From a virus, in the IMG/VR virus record IMGVR_UViG_3300035662_001808, positions 1-28,204 of that record: 28,204 nt of DNA; one strand, written 5' to 3'. A program made the position numbers and the translations under genes. How positions within the stretch are numbered: position 1 is the stretch's first letter; each line of letters opens with the position of its first letter. Under the pieces are notes generated by a model, which was not told the DNA's origin, made no database searches, and saw only the letters and a list, made by a program, of their open reading frames with translations. This document shows positions 15,009 to 23,019 of this stretch, piece after piece.

Positions 15009-15133
15009 TGCTATCGTTATGTGACTGTTTCGCAATAACCGGCCAGTATATCCCCCACCCCAGCACCACCACAGGAGAACCGGCCTGTCACATAGATTCT
15101 GTCACAGATAGATTGTGACAAGCGAATGTGACA
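15009..15133 (+). promoter_or_regulatory. Putative late promoter and TGTGAC/GTCACA boxes
   Basis: TGCTATCGT at 15009-15017 fits an extended -10 box, with no good -35. TGTCACA occurs at 15086-15092 and 15100-15106, its inverse TGTGACA at 15114-15120 and 15127-15133, at 13-14-base steps, and a lone GTGAC at 15021-15025. The four-box cluster ends 2 bases before the GTG start of the terminase operon, so a protein bound there could block transcription or translation. Confidence 0.45.
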
Positions 15134-15134
15134 C

Positions 15135-15734
15135 GTGGCGGGAACTGAGCTGCTGACTATTCGTGATGCTGCGGCAGTGCTGGGGCTGACGAGTAGGAAT
15201 CAGGTTTACCGGGCGATCGAGAACGGGTTTCTCGACGAGGTGCTGGTGAATGGTGTGCGGCATGTGCGGCGGGAGGGTCTGCATGATGCGTGGGCGAAGG
15301 TGCCGAAGACGAAGAGCAAGCATGGCAGCCGAAAAGCGCCTGTGGAAGCAGCGCAGAAGCCGTTGCGGCCAGCGAAGGAACGGATGGCCGTCAGAAGTGA
15401 TGCAGCTCAGTCAGAGAAGCGCCCTGCTGATGCTGATGGCGACACACCAGACTTCAACACAGAACGCGCCTGGACTGAGTACGAAAAGAAACTGAAGCTG
15501 CAGGTAGAGCGCGAGCTGCTGGAGGGGAAGCTGGTGTATCGGGATGATGTAGAGCAAGCGCAGAAGGCGGTGGCGCTGACGTTGCAGGATCAGGCGTTGA
15601 GTTTGCCGCAGCAGATTAAGAACCAGATCCCGCATCTTACGGTAGAAGAGCAGGACATTGTAACGAAGTTGGTGAATCAGTTTCTGCAGAACGTAGCGGA
15701 CTGGGAGTTTACGGAAGGGGAGGTAGCGGGATGA
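15135..15734 (+). CDS. Terminase small subunit, Nu1-like
   Basis: This 199-aa protein sits directly before the large terminase gene and overlaps it by ATGA. The N-terminal ~55 residues form a predicted winged helix (ELLTIRDAAAVLGL, then NQVYRAIENGFLDEV, VNGVRHVRREGL), as in lambda gpNu1, which recognises the packaging site. A Lys/Ala-rich linker follows, then a helical C-terminal part (VERELLEGKLVYRDDVEQA) that probably contacts the large subunit. The GTG at 15135 is the furthest upstream start possible, because a stop in frame lies just before it. The TGTGACA boxes end against this start. Confidence 0.8.
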   Translation: MAGTELLTIRDAAAVLGLTSRNQVYRAIENGFLDEVLVNGVRHVRREGLHDAWAKVPKTKSKHGSRKAPVEAAQKPLRPAKERMAVRSDAAQSEKRPADADGDTPDFNTERAWTEYEKKLKLQVERELLEGKLVYRDDVEQAQKAVALTLQDQALSLPQQIKNQIPHLTVEEQDIVTKLVNQFLQNVADWEFTEGEVAG

Positions 15735-17662
15735 TCAGCCGCGATCGGATAAGTATGGCTCGGAGCTTGGCGGAATGCTTCAGGCCACGGCCGCTGTTGA
15801 ACGGGGTTGAGTATGCGGACACGTATGGTCATGTTACGGGTAATGCAGCGAGTAAAGGTAAGTGGACGACTAGGCCGTATCAGCGTGACTGGTTTTATGG
15901 ATTTACCAGTGCATATGTGGAAGTGGAGGTTTGCATGAAGTCAGCCCGTGTGGGATGGTCCGAGTGCGTGAAGATCGGCGCGGTGCAGTATTACTCGCAT
16001 TGGAAGCCGAGCAAGATCATGATTGTGCAGCCGGTGCAGAATGATGCGGAAGAGTATAGTAAGGAAGATATATCGGATTTGTTTAGGGATTCGCCATGTT
16101 TGCAGGGGTTACTGGCTGAGTCGAAGGCTAGGGGAACGGCGACGAATACCATCCTGCTTAAAAAGCTCACCAATGGCGGGCTGATCGATATTGTGAGCGC
16201 TGCCAGTGGTAAGGGGTTTCGGCGTAAGGAACGGACGGTAGTGATATTTGAGGAACCGTCAGCGTATGACGCGATCGACGAAGGTGATCAGATCAAGCTA
16301 GGGATGAATCGATCGGCCACCACCTGGAACCGCAAGACGATCATTGGCGGGACGCCAATTTATCCTGATGATAAAACGCACCAGTGGTTTAAGAAGGGTG
16401 ACCAGCAGTACCGGTACTTGCCGTGTCCGCATTGCGGGGAGTATCAGGTGCTGAGGTGGGAGCAGATGCGAAAGGAAGGCGAGGATGCGGGGAAGTATGA
16501 ATGTGAGAACTGCCATGAGTTGATTGGATATGCCAGGTTGCGATGGATGGATGAGCATGGCGGGTGGGCATGTCCGCTGGGGCTGGACCGTAGCCAGCAG
16601 ATATTGAAGGATGGTTATCCGAGGGTAAGGAGTAGGCATATCTGGGCAGCGTATAGCTACCACGCTGGAGCGGAGTGGGGAAATCTGGTGAGTGAGTACC
16701 AAGAAGCGCTGGAGATGATGCGGAAGGGTGATACGGATTCGATGCAGACGTTTCACAATACGGTGTTGGGCGTGCCATGGGAGGACACGATTACCGGGAA
16801 GTTGAATGTGGAGGGATTGTCTCAGCGGCGGCAGGATGCAGGAGTTGGGAATGGGTATCCAGCGGACGTGGTGCCGAATGGTGTGTTGGTGTTGACCGCT
16901 GGCGTTGACGTACAGGGCGGCGGTGGTGCGATGGCTGAGCGGCTGGTGGTGACGATATGGGGATGGGGGAGGGGAGAGGAAGGTTGGCATGTGGGGCATT
17001 TTGAGATCGATGGCGACCCACAGCAGGTTGAGACGTTGAATCAGTTGGATGCAGTGCTGGAGACGAAATGGAAGCGTGAGGATGGGGCAGAGCTGCAGAT
17101 TGCGTTAGGTGGTATTGATGATGGTGGATATGCGACGCATGAAGTACGGGACTGGTGCCGCACCAGGGTGGGCAGATGGGTGCCGATGAAGGGTTCAGAG
17201 AGCAAGGGTAAACCGCTGATCGGTAAGGGAGTGCCGGTGAATATCAACAGGAAGAATCAGAGTGTGATTAAGAAAGGTGTGCTGATGTATCCGGTGGGGT
17301 ATGAGACAAGTATTCAGCATCTGCAGGGGAGATTACGGCAGGAGAAACCTGGGCCTGGATATTTGCATTTTGGTGAGGCTGCTACGGATCAGTTTTTGGC
17401 AGAGCTGTTCCCGTGGAAGAAGATGCCAAAGAAGGGTGCCGGCAAGCGAGAGTACAAATGGGACAAGCCGACCGGTAGCAGGGATGAGGCGGGGGACTGT
17501 ACGAGGATGGCGTATGCAGCGCTGCAGTTGGTGGCGCGGCGGTATTCACGGGCGACGATGTGGGACCAGCTGGAGCGGTTGATTGAGGCGCAGCGGTTGT
17601 CATCGGTAGGCTTGGGAGGGAAGCGGCGCCCACGACGCCGAGTATTTGATTTGCAGTCGTGA
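15731..17662 (+). CDS. Terminase large subunit, GpA family
   Basis: This 643-aa protein is the DNA-packaging motor and nuclease of the lambda GpA type. The deviant Walker A MKSARVGWSE lies at about 68-77, close to lambda KSARVGYSK. The Walker B region is VVIFEEPSAYD (about 169-179), where the usual D-E pair is E-E. A zinc ribbon follows (CPHC about 231, CENC about 257). The C-terminal nuclease shows GVDVQ (about 390), IDDGGYATHEV and RDEAGDCTRMAY. Length is normal for the family. It overlaps the small subunit at its start, and the gpW-like gene begins 4 bases after its stop. Confidence 0.95.
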   Translation: MISRDRISMARSLAECFRPRPLLNGVEYADTYGHVTGNAASKGKWTTRPYQRDWFYGFTSAYVEVEVCMKSARVGWSECVKIGAVQYYSHWKPSKIMIVQPVQNDAEEYSKEDISDLFRDSPCLQGLLAESKARGTATNTILLKKLTNGGLIDIVSAASGKGFRRKERTVVIFEEPSAYDAIDEGDQIKLGMNRSATTWNRKTIIGGTPIYPDDKTHQWFKKGDQQYRYLPCPHCGEYQVLRWEQMRKEGEDAGKYECENCHELIGYARLRWMDEHGGWACPLGLDRSQQILKDGYPRVRSRHIWAAYSYHAGAEWGNLVSEYQEALEMMRKGDTDSMQTFHNTVLGVPWEDTITGKLNVEGLSQRRQDAGVGNGYPADVVPNGVLVLTAGVDVQGGGGAMAERLVVTIWGWGRGEEGWHVGHFEIDGDPQQVETLNQLDAVLETKWKREDGAELQIALGGIDDGGYATHEVRDWCRTRVGRWVPMKGSESKGKPLIGKGVPVNINRKNQSVIKKGVLMYPVGYETSIQHLQGRLRQEKPGPGYLHFGEAATDQFLAELFPWKKMPKKGAGKREYKWDKPTGSRDEAGDCTRMAYAALQLVARRYSRATMWDQLERLIEAQRLSSVGLGGKRRPRRRVFDLQS

Positions 17663-17666
17663 GCCG

Positions 17667-18224
17667 ATGAATCCCAAGGAGCTATACCAGGGAGACCGGA
17701 TTAGATGGGTTGAACCTGACGTGCCAGTTGGTGCGCAGGGGGTGACTGTTTGGCTGCGAGGAAAGGCAGCTGGGGCTGGCGCTCAGGCGGTTGGAGTGAA
17801 TACAGCAGATGGTTGGATGATTGAGCTAACAGCGCAGGTCACCTCTGCAATGGCTGCAGGTGATTGGGCGCTGCAGGTGGTGGCAACGATCGACGGAGCG
17901 TCTCACACGGTAAGGCGTGGCGGTCTGACGGTGCGCCGCAGTTTGGCGTTTAGCGGCACGCCTGGAGCATTTGATGATCGCAGCCAAGATGAGATTGATC
18001 TGGATGCGATTAAGGAAGCGATCAGGGCACTGGTAAGCGGTGCGCAGGAGTATCAGGTTGGTGCATTGGGATCTGGCGGTCGAAAGGTGCGACGTGCGGA
18101 TCTAGCTGAATTACGAAAGGAGCGCGACGACTTGATTAGCAGGGTTGCGGCTGCGCGGCGTGCTGAGGCGTTGGCTCAGGGTGTGGCATCTAGCCGCAGA
18201 ATCCTTGTGAGGTTTGAGCCATGA
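17667..18224 (+). CDS. gpW-like head-tail joining protein with extra N-terminal domain
   Basis: The position between GpA and the portal gene is that of lambda W. The C-terminal ~65 residues fit gpW-like connectors: DLDAIKEAIRALVSGAQEY, then the basic helix DLAELRKERDDLISRV. Lambda gpW is about 68 aa, but this protein has 185. The N-terminal ~100 residues (IRWVEPDVPVGAQGVTVWL, DWALQVVATIDG) look like a beta-sandwich found in some phage connector proteins. The start at 17667 leaves a 4-base gap after the terminase stop; an in-frame ATG at 17646 lies inside the terminase gene. The stop overlaps the portal start. Confidence 0.7.
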   Translation: MNPKELYQGDRIRWVEPDVPVGAQGVTVWLRGKAAGAGAQAVGVNTADGWMIELTAQVTSAMAAGDWALQVVATIDGASHTVRRGGLTVRRSLAFSGTPGAFDDRSQDEIDLDAIKEAIRALVSGAQEYQVGALGSGGRKVRRADLAELRKERDDLISRVAAARRAEALAQGVASSRRILVRFEP

Positions 18225-19915
18225 GTTTGATTGGCAGAGCGAAGGGTTTTGCTCGCAGGGTTTGGGAGTCTGGCCCTGGCCCGCGAGCACGAAAAGCGCG
18301 GGCGCAGCAAGGGCTAGCAGGCCACCTTGGGGGAAGACTGTTGGGCGACATGCCTGGAGTGTTTGTCGATCCTCAGGCGATGCTGCGGGGTGGATTGAAA
18401 GGGATTAGGTCTAAGTGTCGTTATCAGGCGCTGTTGAATCCGTATGCCCGGCGTGCAGTGCGGAGCATGCAGATCAATGTGATTGGCGCCCGAGGTGTGC
18501 AGATGCGTGGTCAGATCCCGCTTGGTGGCCGGAGCGATCGACAAGCGGGCAGGGCGCGGGCTGAGGTATCAATGGAGATTGCACGGCTGCTGGCGAGGGG
18601 TGAGCAAGGGCGAGCATTGGATGCAGCGCTTGATCGAATGATTCTGGCGCAGACTGCGCTAGAGCGTGATGATGTCAGGAATCAAGTTCTGGAAGCGAAG
18701 TGGAAGCAGTTTTGCAAGCCTGATACGTTTGATCTTGCCGGGCGATATTCGTTTCATCAGTTTGAGCTGATGATTGCTGGTGCGTTTCAAACGCACGGTG
18801 GCGCAATGGTTCGAATTATTCGATCATCTGCCAATAATAATCCTAGACGTGAACAGCTTTGCTTCGAGTTATTGAGCGTTGATCAGCTTGATGAAGATTA
18901 CAATGGCATGTCAGATCGGCCTGGCCATTTTTGGCGACTTGGTGTTGAGACCGATGATCGTCGTGGCGGACGTGTTACGCGGTATGCGGTATTGCGGCGG
19001 CACCCGGGCAATAGCGACCCAGGCGATCCACTGAGCAATGAGCCTAAGCATTATTTTGTAGACGCAAGGGATTTGATTCATGTTTTCATTCCCGATGAAA
19101 TCGGGCAGCTCCGTGAAATCCCCCACCTAGCGCCAGTTCTGACGACGATTCACAATATCAACGAATATGAAAAGTCCCACTGGACCCGGAAGCGGATTGT
19201 CAACAACATTCTTGGGTTTGTCGGCAAGAAGGAAGAGGATCCCAATGAAGGGGCATCCTCAGGTTTGGCGGATGAGCAAGACCCAAGCACTGGGGAGATA
19301 CTGTCTCGCAGCTCACCGGGGCAATGGGTTGAGCTGAATCCTGGGGAGCAGCCGTATCCGCCGCAATTTGGCCCTGATGATAACCAGTTTGAGATTGTAC
19401 TAAAGACAATGCTGCGCCGGTTTTCGACTGGCATTACCAGCAGCTACTCAGCAATCAGCGGCGATCACAGTGATGCTAATTACAGCTCCATGCGTGAAGA
19501 GAAGCTGGAGGTTCGGGATTGGTATCGGGTTATGCAGTCTTTGTTTATCCAGCAATTCCACCAGCGAGTGTTTGAAGAATGGGTTGATGCTGCCGTAATG
19601 GCTGGCGTTTTGCCTGTTGAGTTATTTGGCAACTATTGGAACGAGCCAGAGCTTTACACGTCCCCACGCTGGCAGGCCCGCACATGGAGCTGGGTAGATC
19701 CCGCGAAGGAGATGAAAGCGTATAAGGATGCGCAGGAAATGGGACTGCAGTCAACCTCTGACCAGATGGCAGAGCTTTATGGAACTGATCTGGAGAGCAC
19801 TTGGGCGCAGATTGCGTACGAGGTGGCGTTGCGGAGAAGGCTGGGCCTGCCTGAGCAACAGAATGGGACGACAGCGGCTGCTCTGCCGGGAATGGGTACG
19901 GAAGGGGATTCATAG
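18221..19915 (+). CDS. Portal protein, lambda gpB family
   Basis: This 564-aa protein should form the dodecameric portal ring at one capsid vertex, through which DNA enters and to which the connector binds. Supporting features are NPYARRAVRSMQINVIG near residues 73-89, FCKPDTFDLAGRYSFHQFE, VDQLDEDYNG, LIHVFIPDEIGQLREIPHLA, and a C-terminal part with SSYSAISGDHSDANYSS and IQQFHQRVFEEW, all usual in the lambda-type portal family. Length is normal. It overlaps the gpW-like gene by 4 bases (ATGA) and is followed by the protease-capsid gene after 26 bases. Confidence 0.92.
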   Translation: MSLIGRAKGFARRVWESGPGPRARKARAQQGLAGHLGGRLLGDMPGVFVDPQAMLRGGLKGIRSKCRYQALLNPYARRAVRSMQINVIGARGVQMRGQIPLGGRSDRQAGRARAEVSMEIARLLARGEQGRALDAALDRMILAQTALERDDVRNQVLEAKWKQFCKPDTFDLAGRYSFHQFELMIAGAFQTHGGAMVRIIRSSANNNPRREQLCFELLSVDQLDEDYNGMSDRPGHFWRLGVETDDRRGGRVTRYAVLRRHPGNSDPGDPLSNEPKHYFVDARDLIHVFIPDEIGQLREIPHLAPVLTTIHNINEYEKSHWTRKRIVNNILGFVGKKEEDPNEGASSGLADEQDPSTGEILSRSSPGQWVELNPGEQPYPPQFGPDDNQFEIVLKTMLRRFSTGITSSYSAISGDHSDANYSSMREEKLEVRDWYRVMQSLFIQQFHQRVFEEWVDAAVMAGVLPVELFGNYWNEPELYTSPRWQARTWSWVDPAKEMKAYKDAQEMGLQSTSDQMAELYGTDLESTWAQIAYEVALRRRLGLPEQQNGTTAAALPGMGTEGDS

Positions 19916-19941
19916 CCTGTAGCAAGATCGCTATAGGCTGA

Positions 19942-22017
19942 ATGACTGGCGTAGCAATTAAGGCCGCCGCCGACAACTCAGGGCTTGAAATGGCTTTGAT
20001 TGGCGAGGTGGGCTGGGAGATTACAGCCCGAGAGGTGCAGAGCGCGTTGACGGGTCGCGATGAGCCGCTGACGATCAATCTGTTCAGCTATGGCGGCGAT
20101 GCGCTGGAGGGCTTAGCGATCTATTCGATGCTGTCCCGGTACGCAGGACGGAAGCGCGTGATTATTGACGGCGTGGCTGCCAGTGCTGCATCGTTGATTG
20201 CGATGGCTGGCGATGAGATCGTCATGCCAGAGAGCAGCTTCCTTATGATCCATGAGGCATGGGGGCTCGGCATTGGTGGCGCCAATGACCTCAGGAAGGA
20301 AGCTGATCTAATCGATCGGATTTCGACTGCGTATCGGCAAGCGTACGTTGATCGCTCTGGACTGAGCGAGGATGACGTGCGTTCTCTGATGGCCGCCGAG
20401 AGCTGGCTTACTGCTGCCGAGGCTGTTGAGTTTGGGTTTGCATCGGAGATGGCACCGGCTCGCGATGTGAAGGCAGCTGCTGTGCCCTTGGGTCGATTCG
20501 CCAAGATGCCGCAGGCATTGGCCAAACTGGTGGAGTTTGTCGAGCCACGGAAGCCAGTTGCCAAGACTGCTGCTTTGGTTGATGCGGTAACTGAACCGCC
20601 CGTGGATGATCAGGTGGCGAAGGAAGAGAATGAGGAGGTGCATAGCCTGAATGGAGAAATGCAAACCGCATCTCCTGCTATGACAACCCAGACCATTGAC
20701 GTTGCAGAGCGGGAGATGACCGCTGTGCAGGCTGAGCGCGAGCGCTCGAAGACCATTCGGAATATGTGCGAGAAGGCCGGCGCAGGCAACGAAAAGGCCG
20801 ATGAATACATCGAGTCTGGCGCCAGCGTGGACTGCGTTCGCGCCGAGCTGTTTGAGCTGGCGATGCAAGCCAAGGGTGCCAAGAGGGTCGAGATGAGCGG
20901 TCGCATGCAGTCGAGCGCTGATGGCCTGATCGGCATGTCTGACCGCGAGGTGAAGCGGTACAACATCCTGAATGCGATTCGGCACTTTTCTGACCCGACC
21001 GATGCCCGTCTGCGTGATGCTGCCGGACTGGAGCTGGAAGCGTCCGCCGCTGCGGTGAAGCATTCGGGCCGCGAGCTGCAGGGCTCGTTCCGCATCCCCG
21101 CCGACGTGATGGTCGCGCAGATCCCCGGCATGGGCGCCGGTCGTAAGAACATCCGCGCTGATCAGACCGCAGGTGGATTCACCACCGGCGGTGCGCTGAT
21201 TGACACCGACCTGCTGATTGGCTCGATGATTGAGCTGATCTACAACCGCCTGAGCATCACCGCTGCCGGCGCCACCGTGCTGAGCGGTCTGGTGGGTGAC
21301 ATCGACATCCCCAAGGAAACCGCCGGCCCTACTCACTACTGGGTTGGTGAGGGCCAGGCGCCTGACGCCTCTGAGATCCTGGTTGGCCAGGTCAGCCTCA
21401 CGCCCAAGACTGTCGGTGCGAAAACTGTCCTGACGCGCCGTTTCATCGGCCAGACCGGATTCTCCTCCGAAGCCTGGGTTCGCAGCCACCTGAGCCGCAA
21501 GGTCGCCCTTGGTATTGACAAGGACTTCCTGTACTCCCCAGGCGGATCCAAGCGCCCCCTGGGCCTGCGGTACACCGATGGGGTGAAGACTGAAACGCTG
21601 TCCGGCGGCCAGGCGAAGACCATCAACAGCGTAAGCTATAACTTTGGCACCTTCCTCAACCTGGTTGAGATGGAAACGAAGGTGAGCCTGGCGAACCTGG
21701 ATGTGCCCAGCATGGCGTACATGATGAACGCCCATGCAAGGGGCGTCTACAAGACCACGCTGGAGAACGCTCAGAGCGACTTCTACGTTCTGCGCAACAA
21801 CGAGATCAACGGCTACCCGGCCCTGATGTCAAACCAGCTGGAGGTGAATAATAGCCTCTTCGGCGACTTCTCGCAGGTGCTGCTGGCGTTCTGGAGCGGC
21901 CAAGACATCGGCGTGAATCCCTATAAGTATCAGGATTCCGGCAGCGTTGAGATCAGCATCCTGCAGGATTGCGACTTTGGGGTTCGCTATCCCGAGGCCT
22001 TTGTGTGGGGTATCTGA
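19942..22017 (+). CDS. Fused ClpP-type prohead protease and HK97-fold major capsid protein
   Basis: Residues 1-180 are a ClpP-like serine protease: SYGGDALEGLAIYSML, GVAASAASLIAMAGDE with likely catalytic Ser81, and FLMIHEAW with likely His104. A charged helical linker (about 240-320) may act as a scaffold or delta domain. Residues from about 330 form a major capsid protein (GGALIDTDLLIGSMIELIY, HYWVGEGQAPDASE, YPEAFVWGI at the end). The protease would cut itself and the linker away during head maturation. An in-frame GTG at 20638 and ATG at 20659 in an AGGAGG-containing stretch could allow separate capsid translation. The capsid half is richer in C than the protease half, suggesting a mosaic joint. 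Confidence 0.92.
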   Translation: MTGVAIKAAADNSGLEMALIGEVGWEITAREVQSALTGRDEPLTINLFSYGGDALEGLAIYSMLSRYAGRKRVIIDGVAASAASLIAMAGDEIVMPESSFLMIHEAWGLGIGGANDLRKEADLIDRISTAYRQAYVDRSGLSEDDVRSLMAAESWLTAAEAVEFGFASEMAPARDVKAAAVPLGRFAKMPQALAKLVEFVEPRKPVAKTAALVDAVTEPPVDDQVAKEENEEVHSLNGEMQTASPAMTTQTIDVAEREMTAVQAERERSKTIRNMCEKAGAGNEKADEYIESGASVDCVRAELFELAMQAKGAKRVEMSGRMQSSADGLIGMSDREVKRYNILNAIRHFSDPTDARLRDAAGLELEASAAAVKHSGRELQGSFRIPADVMVAQIPGMGAGRKNIRADQTAGGFTTGGALIDTDLLIGSMIELIYNRLSITAAGATVLSGLVGDIDIPKETAGPTHYWVGEGQAPDASEILVGQVSLTPKTVGAKTVLTRRFIGQTGFSSEAWVRSHLSRKVALGIDKDFLYSPGGSKRPLGLRYTDGVKTETLSGGQAKTINSVSYNFGTFLNLVEMETKVSLANLDVPSMAYMMNAHARGVYKTTLENAQSDFYVLRNNEINGYPALMSNQLEVNNSLFGDFSQVLLAFWSGQDIGVNPYKYQDSGSVEISILQDCDFGVRYPEAFVWGI

Positions 22018-22019
22018 GG

Positions 22020-22265
22020 ATGGAAGTCGAGATGCTCGAATCGATGGTGATCAGTCGCAAGGATCGAGAGATCGGCGACGTGGTTACTGTTGATAACGAC
22101 TTTGGCCTTCACATGATTCGCAGCGGGTGGGCAACTGAGCACACTGCTCCCGCCCCAGCCGCTGAGGTCGAAGGCGAATCGCCACGCCGTGGCGGAAAAC
22201 GCCGCACCACGGACAACAACCCCGTGCTCAGCACGGTCACTCAGCCCCCCACGGAGGAAACCTGA
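22020..22265 (+). CDS. Small head-module protein (81 aa)
   Basis: The protein starts 2 bases after the capsid stop. The first ~40 residues hold IGDVVTVDNDFGLHMIRSGWA, a compact beta-rich pattern that I recall in small phage proteins next to capsid genes; the C-terminal ~40 residues are polar, Pro/Ala/Arg-rich and probably disordered. Position matches lambda FI or a small head protein, but no function can be assigned from sequence. Confidence 0.65.
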   Translation: MEVEMLESMVISRKDREIGDVVTVDNDFGLHMIRSGWATEHTAPAPAAEVEGESPRRGGKRRTTDNNPVLSTVTQPPTEET

Positions 22266-22267
22266 CC

Positions 22268-22654
22268 ATGGCTATCAGACAACGCAACCTGGAGGCGCTG
22301 CATAGCGTCACCATTCTGGCCCCAACCACTGTGTCAGCGGCGAACAACACCACCGCCGTTAATTGCCATGATTTTGATGGTGATGTGTGCCTAATCCTCA
22401 CCGCCCCTGCCAGCGCTGCCGGCAGCGCCATGAAGGTGAAGGTGCAGGCCGGCGATGCGTCCGACGGTAGCGATGCCGTAGACGTCACCGGCGGCGCATT
22501 CCCTGACCTGGCCGTCGCCGCTTATCACAACCGGCTGGTGATCTCGAAAGACGATCTGCCGTCCCGGCTGCGGCTGAGTTTCTTCGATGAAACCGGCACT
22601 TATAGCGCTGTTGTGAGCTGCGTTGCGGTTGGCATCAAGAAGTACCGGCCCTGA
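22268..22654 (+). CDS. Putative capsid decoration or head structural protein (128 aa)
   Basis: This protein is beta-rich and Ala/Val-rich with a motif LILTAPASAAGSAMKVKVQAGD and an ending VSCVAVGIKKYRP. That pattern is seen in small virion proteins encoded beside capsid genes. It has a good ribosome site (GGAGG about 12 bases before the ATG) and begins 2 bases after the previous stop. It is likely a virion structural protein, perhaps a decoration protein on the capsid surface, by position and composition only. Confidence 0.6.
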   Translation: MAIRQRNLEALHSVTILAPTTVSAANNTTAVNCHDFDGDVCLILTAPASAAGSAMKVKVQAGDASDGSDAVDVTGGAFPDLAVAAYHNRLVISKDDLPSRLRLSFFDETGTYSAVVSCVAVGIKKYRP

Positions 22655-22659
22655 TCGCA

Positions 22660-23019
22660 ATGATCCAGGAGATCCCCGATGATTTCCTGCTGGCTGACTT
22701 CGGCTCTAGCGTAACTGCTGGGGCCGTTGTTGGTTTAGGGATTATGGATCGCCAGTCGCAGGTGATGATGGGCGATCAGGTGATCAGTGTGGAGTATGCG
22801 CTGACGGTGCGGGCTGATTTGTTTGGTGGGTTGGGGTATGGGGATCAGGTGTTGCATGAGGGGCAGGTGTATAGGCTGCAGCATGAGCCACTGAAGTTGG
22901 CTGATGGGAGGTTTTGTGTGATGGTGCTGGAGAAGATTGAGGCGATTGCGATGTATATCACTACGTTGGCCGGGTTGCGGCTGAAGACACTTGATGATCG
23001 ATTGCTGGTGACACTCTGA
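22660..23019 (+). CDS. gpFII-like head-tail joining protein (119 aa)
   Basis: The pattern SSVTAGAVVGLGIMD, then VEYALTVRADLFGGLGYGD, VYRLQHEPLKLADG and a final VMVLEK resembles the lambda gpFII family, which completes the head so that the tail can attach. Its place at the end of the head genes fits. The stop shares a TGATG overlap with the next gene. The 30 residues after the FII-like core (MYITTLAGLRLKTLDDRLLV) are unusual for FII and could be an added module. Confidence 0.6.
   Translation: MIQEIPDDFLLADFGSSVTAGAVVGLGIMDRQSQVMMGDQVISVEYALTVRADLFGGLGYGDQVLHEGQVYRLQHEPLKLADGRFCVMVLEKIEAIAMYITTLAGLRLKTLDDRLLVTL

Noticed and set aside
14852-15134. Protein-coding frame at 14930-15118
   Set aside because: It covers the phased boxes and TGTGAC sites, has no ribosome site and no recognisable features.
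20308-21735. 475-aa minus-strand frame
   Set aside because: It is the antisense of the protease-capsid gene, low in motif content and rich in His/Gln, typical of a shadow frame.
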